Of a stretch of 53,342 nucleotides of DNA, positions 29,726-38,532 are shown in pieces. A program made the translations under genes and the position numbers. Numbering within the stretch: position 1 is the first letter of the stretch; each line of letters begins with the position of its first letter. The notes under the pieces are model-generated. The model worked only from the letters and a program-made list of their open reading frames with translations. It made no database searches and had not been told where the DNA came from. This DNA comes from Elusimicrobiota bacterium (lineage in GTDB: Bacteria; Elusimicrobiota; Elusimicrobia; Elusimicrobiales; UBA9959). The stretch spans positions 1 through 53,342 of the forward strand of contig JACQPH010000034.1 in NCBI GenBank assembly GCA_016207645.1. Direction: 5' to 3'.

Positions 29726-31206
29726 AAAAGAACGACGATATCCTTTACCGCCCTTGGCCGGAACTAAAGCGGCTGCGGGACGAGAAGCTGCATCATTTCG
29801 TCACCAGGCGCCTTTATCCCTTCAGCCCTTATTACCGCAAGCTCTTCGACGAGAACAAGATAAACCCCGCCGACATCAGGACCGCGGAGGACCTCCGCCG
29901 CCTCCCTTTCACCTCCAAGCAGGATTTCCGCGACGCCATCCAGCGGGACCCGGCGAAAGGGACCCTGGCCTTCTGCCTCCAGCCCGACAAGGACACGATA
30001 AAGAAATTCCTCCCGAAAGCGGAGCTGGCTAAGTTTCTGCTGCTGAGGACGCTCAGGGGGGAAGCCGGCTTCAAGGCCGCCCTGGAGAAAGAGTACAAGC
30101 CCGTTTTCCTGACCTCCACCGCCGGCACCACCAGCACCCCCATGCCTTTCCTCTATTCGGACTACGACATGGAGAATCTGAAAGTGTACGGCGCCAGGAT
30201 GATAGCCACGATGGGGATAAAGAACGAGAGAATGGTGAACATGTTCCCCTACGCTCCCCACCTGGCCTTCTGGCTGGCCGTGATGGGCGGCCTGGCCTCC
30301 AATGTCTTCGTGCTCAGTACCGGCGGCGGGAAGACCCTGGGGACGGAAGGCAATATCCGCTCCATCCTGAAGATGAAGCCGCAGTTCCTGCTCGGCGTGC
30401 CGAGCTATGTCTACCACGTGCTCAAGACGGCCCGGGCCGAGAACCAGGACTTCAGCTTCCTGAACAGGATCATTCTGGGCGCGAGCCCGGTCCCCAAAGG
30501 CTTCAAGCTCAAGATAGCCTCCCTCCTGAACGAGATGGGCGCTTCCGACGTGAAGGTCTTCGGCACCTACGGCTTCACCGAGGCGCGCGGCGCCTGGGCG
30601 GAATGCCCGACGGAGATCTCCGTCTCCAGCGGCTATCACACCTCCCCGGACATGGAAGTTTTCGAAGTGATTGACCCCGTTACCGGCGAGGCGAAGGGCG
30701 AAGGCGAGGACGGAGAGTTGGTCTACACCGGCATCGACGCCCGCGGCACCTGCGTGCTCCGCTACCGCACCGGCGACCTGGTAAAGGGCGGGATAACCTA
30801 TGCCCCGTGCCCGCATTGCGGCAAGACCGTGCCCAGGATCTCCAGCGACCTCACCCGCGCCTCCAATATAAAGAACGTGCAGCTTTCCAAGATCAAAGGC
30901 TCCCTCGTGAACCTCAACGACCTGGAGCGCTTCCTCGACGACAGGCCCGAGATCAGCGAGTGGCAGATCGAGATCCGCAAGAAGAACGACGACCCTTTCG
31001 ACGTGGACGAGCTCCGGCTGAACGTCTGCCTCGCCAAAGACGTGAACAAGGACAACTTCACCCACCTCCTGAACGAAGAGGTCCTCGGCAACTACGAGGT
31101 CTCCTTCAACGCCGTCCACTATGTCACCCACCAGGAGATCTCCGGGCTGATAGAGGTGGAATCCGCGGTAAAAGCGAAAAAGATAGTGGATAAGCGGCCG
31201 CAGTAG
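29722..31206 (+). CDS. Phenylacetate-CoA ligase-family (PaaK-like) AMP-forming CoA ligase
   Basis: [54 protein letters not shown] start overlapping icmF stop. Confidence 0.82.
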   Translation: MKKNDDILYRPWPELKRLRDEKLHHFVTRRLYPFSPYYRKLFDENKINPADIRTAEDLRRLPFTSKQDFRDAIQRDPAKGTLAFCLQPDKDTIKKFLPKAELAKFLLLRTLRGEAGFKAALEKEYKPVFLTSTAGTTSTPMPFLYSDYDMENLKVYGARMIATMGIKNERMVNMFPYAPHLAFWLAVMGGLASNVFVLSTGGGKTLGTEGNIRSILKMKPQFLLGVPSYVYHVLKTARAENQDFSFLNRIILGASPVPKGFKLKIASLLNEMGASDVKVFGTYGFTEARGAWAECPTEISVSSGYHTSPDMEVFEVIDPVTGEAKGEGEDGELVYTGIDARGTCVLRYRTGDLVKGGITYAPCPHCGKTVPRISSDLTRASNIKNVQLSKIKGSLVNLNDLERFLDDRPEISEWQIEIRKKNDDPFDVDELRLNVCLAKDVNKDNFTHLLNEEVLGNYEVSFNAVHYVTHQEISGLIEVESAVKAKKIVDKRPQ

Positions 31207-31233
31207 GGTAGAGGGGTTAGGGTAGAGGGTAGG
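31206..31233. repeat. Four-unit 7-mer array
   Basis: GGGTAGA GGGGTTA GGGTAGA GGGTAGG between CoA ligase stop and next SD. Confidence 0.95.
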
Positions 31234-31244
31234 AGGAAAGTGAA

Positions 31245-33656
31245 ATGAAACAGATACGGAAAGTCGGCGTATTGGGCGCCGGGACCATGGGCTCGCAGAT
31301 AGCCGCGCACCTGGCCAATGCCGGGTACGATGTCCTGCTGCTGGACGTGGTGCCGGACTGGCTGTTCGACGCCGAACAACTGAAGGATAAAAAGAACCGG
31401 AACCATTTCGCCCTTAAAGGCCTTGAAGCCGCGAAAAAGCTGAAGCCCGCCCCTTTCGCCCTCCCCGAATTCGCCGAAGCTATAGAGCTCGGGAATTTCA
31501 CCGACGACCTGGGCAAGCTGAAGGACGCCGACTGGATCATAGAAGTGGTGAAAGAAGACCTGAAGATAAAGGCGGACCTGATGCAGAAGGTGGCCGCCGT
31601 CAGGCAGCCGGGGACCATAGTCAGCTCCAATACCTCCGGCATCTCCCTGAATACGATGGTGAAAGACCTGCCGGAGGAATTCAGGCAGCATTTCCTCGGC
31701 ACCCATTTCTTCAATCCCCCCCGCTATCTCCCTCTGCTGGAACTGACCCGTATCGCCGAGACACTGCCGGAAGTGGCGGCTTATATGAAGGAGTTCTGCG
31801 ACAGGAAACTGGGCAAGACCGTGGTCCCCGCCAAAGACACCCCCGATTTCATCGCCAACCGCATCGCCGTGCCCGGCGTGATGAAGATCATCCATGTCAT
31901 GCTGGCCGACGGCTACACCATAGAGGAAGTGGACAAGATCACCGGCAGGGCCATAGGCTGGCCCAAGAGCGCCACCTTCCGCACCCTGGACATAGTGGGC
32001 CTCGACGTGATAAACAACGTGGTCAAATATCTTTACGAGCATATCCCGGCCGATCCCCGCAGGGACATCCTCCAGATCCCGCCTTTCCTGGAGAAAATGA
32101 TAGATAAAGGCCTGCTGGGCCAGAAAGTAAAGAAGGGCTTCTACCAGAACGTCAAAAAGCCCGACGGGAAAAGGGATATACAGGTCATAGACACGGCCAC
32201 CCTGGAATACCTCCCCGGCAGGAAGGCCGCCTTCCCGAGCATAGACGCCGGAAAGAGTATGGAGAACACCGGCGAAAGGATAAAGTTCCTGTTCAACGGC
32301 AAAGACAGGGTAGGCGAATTCCTGCAGAAAACACTGCTTTCCACCCTGGTCTACGCCGCCGAGCGCCTGCCCGAGATCTCCGACGATATCATGGCGGTGG
32401 ACGCCGCCCTCAAGAACGGTTTCATGTGGGAGCTCGGGCCTTTCGAGACCTGGGACGCCATCGGCGTGGAAGCTATCGTGGAAAAGCTGAAGGCCGCCAG
32501 GGAACCTGTCCCCCCCGCCGTAGAGACATTGCTGAAGTCCGGGAACAAGTCTTTCTACCGGAGAAAGGACGGCAGGACGCTGTTCTTCGACTTCAAGACC
32601 AATGCCTATAAAGAAGCCGTAGTGCCGGAAGGGGTCATCCTCCTCAGGGACCTGAAAGAACAGGGCAAAGTGCTTGAGGAAAGCAAAGAGGCTTCCCTGA
32701 TAGATCTGGGCGACGGAGTGGCCTGCCTGGAATTCCATACCAAGATGAACGCCATCGGGCCGGGCATGATCTCGATGATGAAGAAAGCCGCCAAAAAGAT
32801 CGGCGAGGACAGGAACTTCAAAGGGCTGGTGATCGGCAGCCAGGGAGACAATTTCTCCGCCGGGGCCAATCTCGACCTGGTGAAGGAATCCATCCTGAAC
32901 GACGAGTTCGAGGACATCGAGGAGATGGCTAAGAACTTCCAGGACGCCCTGATGGGCTTCAAGTACCTCTCCAAGCCCGTAGTGGCCGCGCCCTACGGCT
33001 ACACTTTCGGCGGCGCCTGCGAGGTCTGCCTGCACGCGGCCAGGATCTGCGCGGCGCACGAGACCTATATCGGTCTGATGGAATTCGCCGTCGGGGTCAT
33101 CCCGGCCGGCGGGGGCACTAAAGAAGTGCTTCTGAGGAACCTGGACCTGATACCGAAAGACCTGCCTCCGGGCAGCGAAGTGGATCCCCTGCCTTATCTC
33201 GGCAGGGCTTTGATGACCATACTCCGGCCCGACCTCAAGGTCAGCGCCTCCGGCTTCGCCGCGAAACAGATAGGCCATCTGCGCGAGTCCGACATCATCG
33301 TGATGAACAAGAACCGGCTGATCGCCGAGGCCAAGGCCCAGGTGCTGGCGCTGGCCCGCAACTACCAGCCGCCCCGCCCCAGGAAGCTCACGCTGCACGG
33401 CGCGCGCGCTTATTCGGCGCTTAAAGCCCAGCTCTACCTGTTCCGGCAGGGCGGCTTTATGAGCGAGTACGACGTCCTGATCGCGACCAAGGTGGCCGAG
33501 ATCCTGACCGGCGGGAACCTGTCCCAGCCCGTCGAGGTTTCAGAGCAGCACGTGCTGGACCAGGAGCGGAAGGTCTTCATGTTCCTCTGCCGCCAGAAAA
33601 AGACGCAGGAGCGGATAGCCCATATGCTCAAGACCGGCAAGCCTTTGAGGAATTAA
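31245..33656 (+). CDS. 3-hydroxyacyl-CoA dehydrogenase / enoyl-CoA hydratase fusion (FadN-like)
   Basis: VGVLGAGTMGSQIAAHLANAGYDV, GTHFFNPPRYLPLLEL, crotonase half GDNFSAGANLDLV...GYTFGGACEVCLHAARICA. Confidence 0.9.
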   Translation: MKQIRKVGVLGAGTMGSQIAAHLANAGYDVLLLDVVPDWLFDAEQLKDKKNRNHFALKGLEAAKKLKPAPFALPEFAEAIELGNFTDDLGKLKDADWIIEVVKEDLKIKADLMQKVAAVRQPGTIVSSNTSGISLNTMVKDLPEEFRQHFLGTHFFNPPRYLPLLELTRIAETLPEVAAYMKEFCDRKLGKTVVPAKDTPDFIANRIAVPGVMKIIHVMLADGYTIEEVDKITGRAIGWPKSATFRTLDIVGLDVINNVVKYLYEHIPADPRRDILQIPPFLEKMIDKGLLGQKVKKGFYQNVKKPDGKRDIQVIDTATLEYLPGRKAAFPSIDAGKSMENTGERIKFLFNGKDRVGEFLQKTLLSTLVYAAERLPEISDDIMAVDAALKNGFMWELGPFETWDAIGVEAIVEKLKAAREPVPPAVETLLKSGNKSFYRRKDGRTLFFDFKTNAYKEAVVPEGVILLRDLKEQGKVLEESKEASLIDLGDGVACLEFHTKMNAIGPGMISMMKKAAKKIGEDRNFKGLVIGSQGDNFSAGANLDLVKESILNDEFEDIEEMAKNFQDALMGFKYLSKPVVAAPYGYTFGGACEVCLHAARICAAHETYIGLMEFAVGVIPAGGGTKEVLLRNLDLIPKDLPPGSEVDPLPYLGRALMTILRPDLKVSASGFAAKQIGHLRESDIIVMNKNRLIAEAKAQVLALARNYQPPRPRKLTLHGARAYSALKAQLYLFRQGGFMSEYDVLIATKVAEILTGGNLSQPVEVSEQHVLDQERKVFMFLCRQKKTQERIAHMLKTGKPLRN

Positions 33657-33660
33657 TGCA

Positions 33661-33702
33661 GGGTAGAGGGGTTAGGGTAGAGGGGTTAGGGTAGAGGGTA
33701 GA
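33661..33702. repeat. Six-unit 7-mer array
   Basis: GGGTAGA GGGGTTA GGGTAGA GGGGTTA GGGTAGA GGGTAGA. Confidence 0.95.
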
Positions 33703-33722
33703 GTCAAAGAAAGGGATGCCAT

Positions 33723-34946
33723 ATGAATAACACCCAGAGAGAACTTTTGAAGAACGTAGTCCTTGTAGACGCCGGCGGCAGCGCGGGCGTCCGGACCGCC
33801 ATCTCCAGGGCGAAAAAGGGCGGCTTCAAGACCGTCAGGTCGGACGATCTGGCCGCGCACGTGATAAAAGGCATACTGGAGAGGAGCAAGTTGGATCCCC
33901 TTAAGCTGAGCGAAGTCAGGCTGGGCTGCGCTTTCCCCGAAGCCGAGCAGGGCATGCAGCCGGCCAGGATGGCGGTTTTCGCCGCCGGCCTGCCGGTAGG
34001 CGTCACGGCGCTGACCATCAACCGCTACTGTTCCTCGGGGCTGCAGTCGATCGTGGATGAAATAGCCTACATCGCCTCCGGGATGAAGACGCTCTCCATC
34101 GCCGGCGGCATGGAGAGCATGACGATGATACCGATGGGCGGGGTGAAGTTCGCCCCCAACCCGCGCCTGGTGGAAGAGTGGCCGGAAAGCTACATGTCGA
34201 TGGGCCTTACCGCCGAGCTGCTGGCCGCGCAGGACGGAAATACCAGGGAAGAGCAGGACGCCTTCGCCCTCGACTCCCACAAGAAAGCGGTAAAAGCTCT
34301 GGACACGGGGAAATGGAAGAACGAGATCCTGCCTTATACCGTCAGGGAAGCAGGCCTGGGCGGTAAAGTTAAGGAATTCATCGTGGACACCGACGAATGC
34401 CCGCGCCGGGAGACCACCCTGGAGGAGCTGGCCAAGCTGAAGCCGGTCTTCCAGGAAAAAGGCACCGTGACCGCCGGGAATTCCTCGCAGATGAGCGACG
34501 GCGCGGCCGTCGTGATGCTAACTACTATGGATGAGGCGGAGAAGAACGGCCTGAAGCCGGCCGCCAGGCTGGTAAGCTACGAAGTGGCCGGGGTCCCCCC
34601 TGAGATCATGGGCATCGGTCCCGTAGAAGCTATCCCCCGGGCCCTGGCCTCCGCGGGCCTGAAGATAGAGGACATGGATATTATAGAGCTGAACGAGGCC
34701 TTCGCTTCGCAGTCCATCTCGGTCATCAAGAGGCTGAAGAAGGATAAAGGGATAGAGATCCCCGCTGATAAGCTCAACGTGGACGGCGGGGCGCTGGCCC
34801 TCGGCCACCCGCTGGGCTGCACCGGCGCCTATCTCACCATCAAAGGCATAAACGAATGCCGCCGCCGGAACGGCAAATACGTAATGGTTACCATGTGCAT
34901 CGGCGGAGGCATGGGCGCCGCCGGGATATTTGAAGTGTTGTACTAG
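33723..34946 (+). CDS. Acetyl-CoA acyltransferase (thiolase, FadA-like)
   Basis: TINRYCSSGLQSIV, NVDGGALALGHPLGCTGAYLT, TMCIGGGMGAAG. Confidence 0.92.
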   Translation: MNNTQRELLKNVVLVDAGGSAGVRTAISRAKKGGFKTVRSDDLAAHVIKGILERSKLDPLKLSEVRLGCAFPEAEQGMQPARMAVFAAGLPVGVTALTINRYCSSGLQSIVDEIAYIASGMKTLSIAGGMESMTMIPMGGVKFAPNPRLVEEWPESYMSMGLTAELLAAQDGNTREEQDAFALDSHKKAVKALDTGKWKNEILPYTVREAGLGGKVKEFIVDTDECPRRETTLEELAKLKPVFQEKGTVTAGNSSQMSDGAAVVMLTTMDEAEKNGLKPAARLVSYEVAGVPPEIMGIGPVEAIPRALASAGLKIEDMDIIELNEAFASQSISVIKRLKKDKGIEIPADKLNVDGGALALGHPLGCTGAYLTIKGINECRRRNGKYVMVTMCIGGGMGAAGIFEVLY

Positions 34947-34967
34947 CTGTTCAGAATAGCCGCGAAT

Positions 34968-34987
34968 GTCCCGCCGACCGGCGGGAC
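34968..34987. repeat. Perfect 8-bp hairpin just upstream of an SD/start
   Basis: GTCCCGCC-GACC-GGCGGGAC, then GGGGGTAAAATG. Confidence 0.85.
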
Positions 34988-34996
34988 GGGGGTAAA

Positions 34997-35635
34997 ATGA
35001 GCGACCGTAAAGAGAAACTGAGCTGTCAGCTGAGGCTGATGGCGGCCTTCAAGGAATTCACCGGTCCGGTGCCGGAAGGACTGTTCACGCAGAAAGAGTT
35101 CTTCATCGTCAGGCTGCACGGCATAGGGACGCTGCTGAACGAGTTCAAGCGCGAGAAGCTGAAGGAACTTTCGGACTGGCTTTCGGCCAGGCTGGCGCGC
35201 GGCGCGCTCAGCGAGGCGGACGCGGCCCATTTCAAGCAGTCCCTCTCCGCGCTGGTGAACGGCCAGGACTACAACTCAGTCTGCGGCGCCCTGGCCGGCA
35301 GCAGGGAGCTGCTCCTGCAGCGCCTGTCGCGCGTCCAGCCGGTCTCGGTGGCCGAGGAGGAGAAGAAGCGCCCCGGCCAGTCCCGCGAGCCGGCGGCGGA
35401 CCGCCTCACCACCGCCGCCTACGCCAGGCTGGCCTTCGAGAAGCTGGAGAAGGAGCTGGAAGCCGGACAAGCGGCGGAAAAGGTCCTGGAGGAGGCGCGC
35501 AAGCGCGCCGGGGCACTCTGCTCCTCCGACAAGATGCCGCTGGGCCTGGAGAACACGATGCCGCTCCAGATGCAGAACTGCATCGAGTCGGCGGCCGGCG
35601 CCTGTTTCCGCCTGCTGGCGCGGCTGAAACACTAG
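34997..35635 (+). CDS. Hypothetical protein
   Basis: 212-aa ORF with SD-like GGGGG and coding-like composition following the thiolase; no recognised domain. Confidence 0.6.
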   Translation: MSDRKEKLSCQLRLMAAFKEFTGPVPEGLFTQKEFFIVRLHGIGTLLNEFKREKLKELSDWLSARLARGALSEADAAHFKQSLSALVNGQDYNSVCGALAGSRELLLQRLSRVQPVSVAEEEKKRPGQSREPAADRLTTAAYARLAFEKLEKELEAGQAAEKVLEEARKRAGALCSSDKMPLGLENTMPLQMQNCIESAAGACFRLLARLKH

Positions 35636-35754
35636 ATTTACTATCTTAGGCCGGGAGCGGACTTCATTTGGAGATCCTGATCACCAGTTGCAGGTTATGC
35701 GTTCAGTGTCCCCTGCCCTCCGGAATACCGGCCGTCGGCCGGCGCCGCCACTGA

Positions 35755-36870
35755 TCATTCACCGTCGGGAAGGGTGAAGCTTATGGTGGTTCCCTTTCCA
35801 GGCTCGCTCTCCGCCCAGATGGTCCCGCCGTGCGACTCCACGGCCAGCTTGCAGAAGGTCAGACCCATTCCCTTGCCGAAGCTGTGCGTCGGGACGGCGG
35901 CGGAGCCCTCCACCTTGAAGAATTTCTCAAAGATCCGCCCCAGGTATTCCGGGGGTATGCCGCGGCCGGTGTCCGCCACCGAGAAGACGCTGCGGCGGTC
36001 CTTCCGGGAATGTTTCGCCGTCACGGAGACGGCGCCGCCCCGCGGGGTGAACTTCAGGCTGTTGCCCATCAGGTTCAGTATCACCCTGCGGATGAGCTGC
36101 CCGTCCGCGTTCAGCGGCCGGATCCCGGCCCCGATCCTCTTTCTGGCGCTGACCTCCTGGTGGAGGAAATAGATCTCCATGTGCTTGAGGCAGCCGTCCA
36201 CCAGCTCCCCGGCATCCACCGGCGCTTTCCTGAGCTGGAGCCGGCTGTCTTCCATCATCATGACGTCCATGAGGTCGTTGACCATATCCAGCCCCAGGTC
36301 GTAGGACCGCATCACCCTCTCCACGAACTCCTTCTGCTTTTCGTTGAGCTCGCCGGCTTTGCCCTTGTACATCAGCTCCAGCCAGCCCTTGGCCGAGAAA
36401 AGGGGGTTCTTGAGGTCGTGCACTATGAGCTGGGTGAGGTTGTCCTTGAGGGCCGACAGCTTTTTCAGCTCCTCGTGGCTGGCCTTCAGCTCCTCGTGCA
36501 GCTCCTTTACCCGAAGATGGGCCCGCAGCCTGGCCAGCACCTCCAGGTCCCGGCAGGGCTTGGTCAGGAAGTCGTCGGCGCCGCAGTCCAGGCCGCGCAC
36601 CTTGTCCTCCACCTCCTTGAGGGCGCTGAGCATGATCACCGGGATCTCCCGCGTGGCGGGGTCGTCCTTGAGCAGCCGGCAGACGTCGAAACCGTTCAGC
36701 CCGGGCATCATCACGTCGAGCATTACGACGTCCGGCCTGTCTTCGGCTATCCTTGCCAGGACCTCCTTGCCGCTGTAGCAGATCGAGGCGTCGTAGCCGC
36801 TCTGCTGGAGCGTGAACTTCAGCGTCGCGGCTATCTCCACCGTGTCGTCAACGATAAGTATTTTCGGCAT
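35755..36870 (-). CDS. Response regulator receiver / histidine kinase hybrid
   Basis: REC: ILIVDDTVEIAATLKF, DVVMLDVMMPGLNGFDV; HisKA LIVHDLKNPLFSAKGWLELM; HATPase NLMGNSLKFTPRGG, VADTGRGIPPEYLGRIFEKF. Confidence 0.92.
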   Translation of the reverse strand: MPKILIVDDTVEIAATLKFTLQQSGYDASICYSGKEVLARIAEDRPDVVMLDVMMPGLNGFDVCRLLKDDPATREIPVIMLSALKEVEDKVRGLDCGADDFLTKPCRDLEVLARLRAHLRVKELHEELKASHEELKKLSALKDNLTQLIVHDLKNPLFSAKGWLELMYKGKAGELNEKQKEFVERVMRSYDLGLDMVNDLMDVMMMEDSRLQLRKAPVDAGELVDGCLKHMEIYFLHQEVSARKRIGAGIRPLNADGQLIRRVILNLMGNSLKFTPRGGAVSVTAKHSRKDRRSVFSVADTGRGIPPEYLGRIFEKFFKVEGSAAVPTHSFGKGMGLTFCKLAVESHGGTIWAESEPGKGTTISFTLPDGE

Positions 36871-36992
36871 GACCCGCCCCCTGATCCCGGAAACCGCGTC
36901 TTCAAACTTGCGGGGAAGGCCTGTACTCGCCGCTTCCCCTGGAAGTTTTCCCTCTTCCTTGCCAGCGAATTTTCACAAGTCAGCCTATTCAG

Positions 36993-37090
36993 CTATAATA
37001 ACAAAAAGCGGGCTCTTTTCGCGCTTTTTTCGCGCGGTTTCCGAAACACCTGCTGCACAGAGGGCCGCGCCCCGCTTTTTGCTATTATAG
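36993..37090. repeat. 20-bp inverted repeat (one mismatch) between divergent genes, each arm containing TATAAT
   Basis: CTATAATAACAAAAAGCGGG (36993-37012) versus CCCGCTTTTTGCTATTATAG (37071-37090). Confidence 0.9.
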
Positions 37091-37197
37091 TGGCAGGTAC
37101 TTCCCGCAGCTCCGCGTCAGCGGATGCGGGGAGCTGACGGCGCGGGTTGCGCCAGCAGCCATATCTTCCGCGAACCTGAACGCGGCCCGGAGGTTTT

Positions 37198-38442
37198 ATG
37201 CCAGATAACAAGATAACCGAGAAGTTCCATCCTTCTTTTACAAAGCTCGGACTCTCTTCCATCGTCGCGATAAGCGAACAGGTGCGGGATCTCGAGGCGG
37301 CCACCGGGAGAAAGATAATCCCCTTCCAGAGAGGAGACCTGAATCTCGAGGCCCCGGAGTACGTGAAGGACGCGGCAAAAAAAGCTATCGATGCGAACAG
37401 GACCAGATACCCGCGGTCCGGGGGCGAGCCCGGGTTCAAGGAAGCGGTGGTTAAATACCATAAAGAGTCCGGGGTGGAGCTTGTCCCGGAGAATATAGTC
37501 TGCCTCCACGGCGGCCAGGAAGGCCTGCAGCTCTCCTTCTCGCTTTTCAGGGGGAAGCGGGTGCTGGGGTTCTCTCCTTATTGGCCGTGTCTGACCGGGA
37601 ATATCTTCCCGTATTCGGAGAACGCTTTTGAGACCGTCCCGCTGGAGGAGAAAAACGGCAAACTGAGCTTCGACCCGGCGGAATTGAAGAGGAAGTTGAA
37701 GGACGCGGACCTGCTGTACGTCAACACCCCTCATAACCCGACCGGGAAGGTGTTCGACAGGGCGGAACTGCGGCTGATAGACGAAGCGGCCCGGAAGGCG
37801 GGGGTGGTGATAGTCTCCGACGAGCCGTACGACAAGATCGTCTATGACGGCCGGGAGCATATCAGCATGCTGGAGTTCGGGAACGAGAATACTATAGTGG
37901 TGTTCTCGGCCTCGAAAAGCTACGCGGTCACCGGCTTCAGGGCCGGGTACGCGGTTTCAAGGAATACGGAGATAGCCGCCTTGCTGACCCGGGCTAATTA
38001 CAGCCAGACGGCGGGAGTCGCGACCCCTATACAGGACGCCTGCGCCGCCGCTTTGAACGACAGGGCCCGCCGCGAGGAGTGGGTGGCTTTTTTGAAGGAC
38101 ACCATGCAAAGGAGGCGGGACGCGCTCTATACGGGGCTGGCAGAAGTTTTCCCCGGGCTGGTAAAGCCCCAGGGCGCGTTCTATTATTTCCTGGATATGA
38201 GGGGGATCATCCCGCCCGCTGTGAAAAACCGGGATGAATATCTGCTGAATTTATTCCTGGACAGCGATGTCGCGATCGTTCCCGGGGCAAGTTTCGGGAA
38301 GGAAGGCTTCATCAGGGTTTCCTTCTCCGGGACCGGCCTTGAGGAAACGGCGGAGGGCGCCAGAAGGATAGTGCGCGCAGTTAAAAAAGCGAAAGCCGAC
38401 GGCGCCGCCCGCACGGCGCTCGCCGGGCGCGTCTCCCTGTAG
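37198..38442 (+). CDS. PLP-dependent aminotransferase, class I/II (aspartate aminotransferase-like)
   Basis: NTPHNPTGKVFDRAEL, VSDEPYDKIVYDG, FSASKSYAVTGFRAGYAV. Confidence 0.88.
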   Translation: MPDNKITEKFHPSFTKLGLSSIVAISEQVRDLEAATGRKIIPFQRGDLNLEAPEYVKDAAKKAIDANRTRYPRSGGEPGFKEAVVKYHKESGVELVPENIVCLHGGQEGLQLSFSLFRGKRVLGFSPYWPCLTGNIFPYSENAFETVPLEEKNGKLSFDPAELKRKLKDADLLYVNTPHNPTGKVFDRAELRLIDEAARKAGVVIVSDEPYDKIVYDGREHISMLEFGNENTIVVFSASKSYAVTGFRAGYAVSRNTEIAALLTRANYSQTAGVATPIQDACAAALNDRARREEWVAFLKDTMQRRRDALYTGLAEVFPGLVKPQGAFYYFLDMRGIIPPAVKNRDEYLLNLFLDSDVAIVPGASFGKEGFIRVSFSGTGLEETAEGARRIVRAVKKAKADGAARTALAGRVSL

Positions 38443-38459
38443 GCGCCCTATCAGGTAAA

Positions 38460-38528
38460 GGGGTCAGGTCTCTACTTTTCCTTTTTTTGAAATGATCCGG
38501 TCGAGGTCAAGATCCAGGACCTGACCCC
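38460..38528. repeat. 11-bp inverted repeat between convergent genes, REP-like
   Basis: GGGGTCAGGTC (38460-38470)/GACCTGACCCC (38518-38528). Confidence 0.9.
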
Positions 38529-38532
38529 GTCT

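Noticed and set aside
31119-33398. 759-aa minus-strand ORF
   Set aside because: Antisense to the HAD-crotonase fusion; composition explained by codon bias of the sense gene.
31206-33702. GGGGTTAGGG stretches resembling telomere or CRISPR repeats
   Set aside because: Units are 7 bp with no spacers and only 4-6 copies; they are short tandem arrays, not telomeres or CRISPR.
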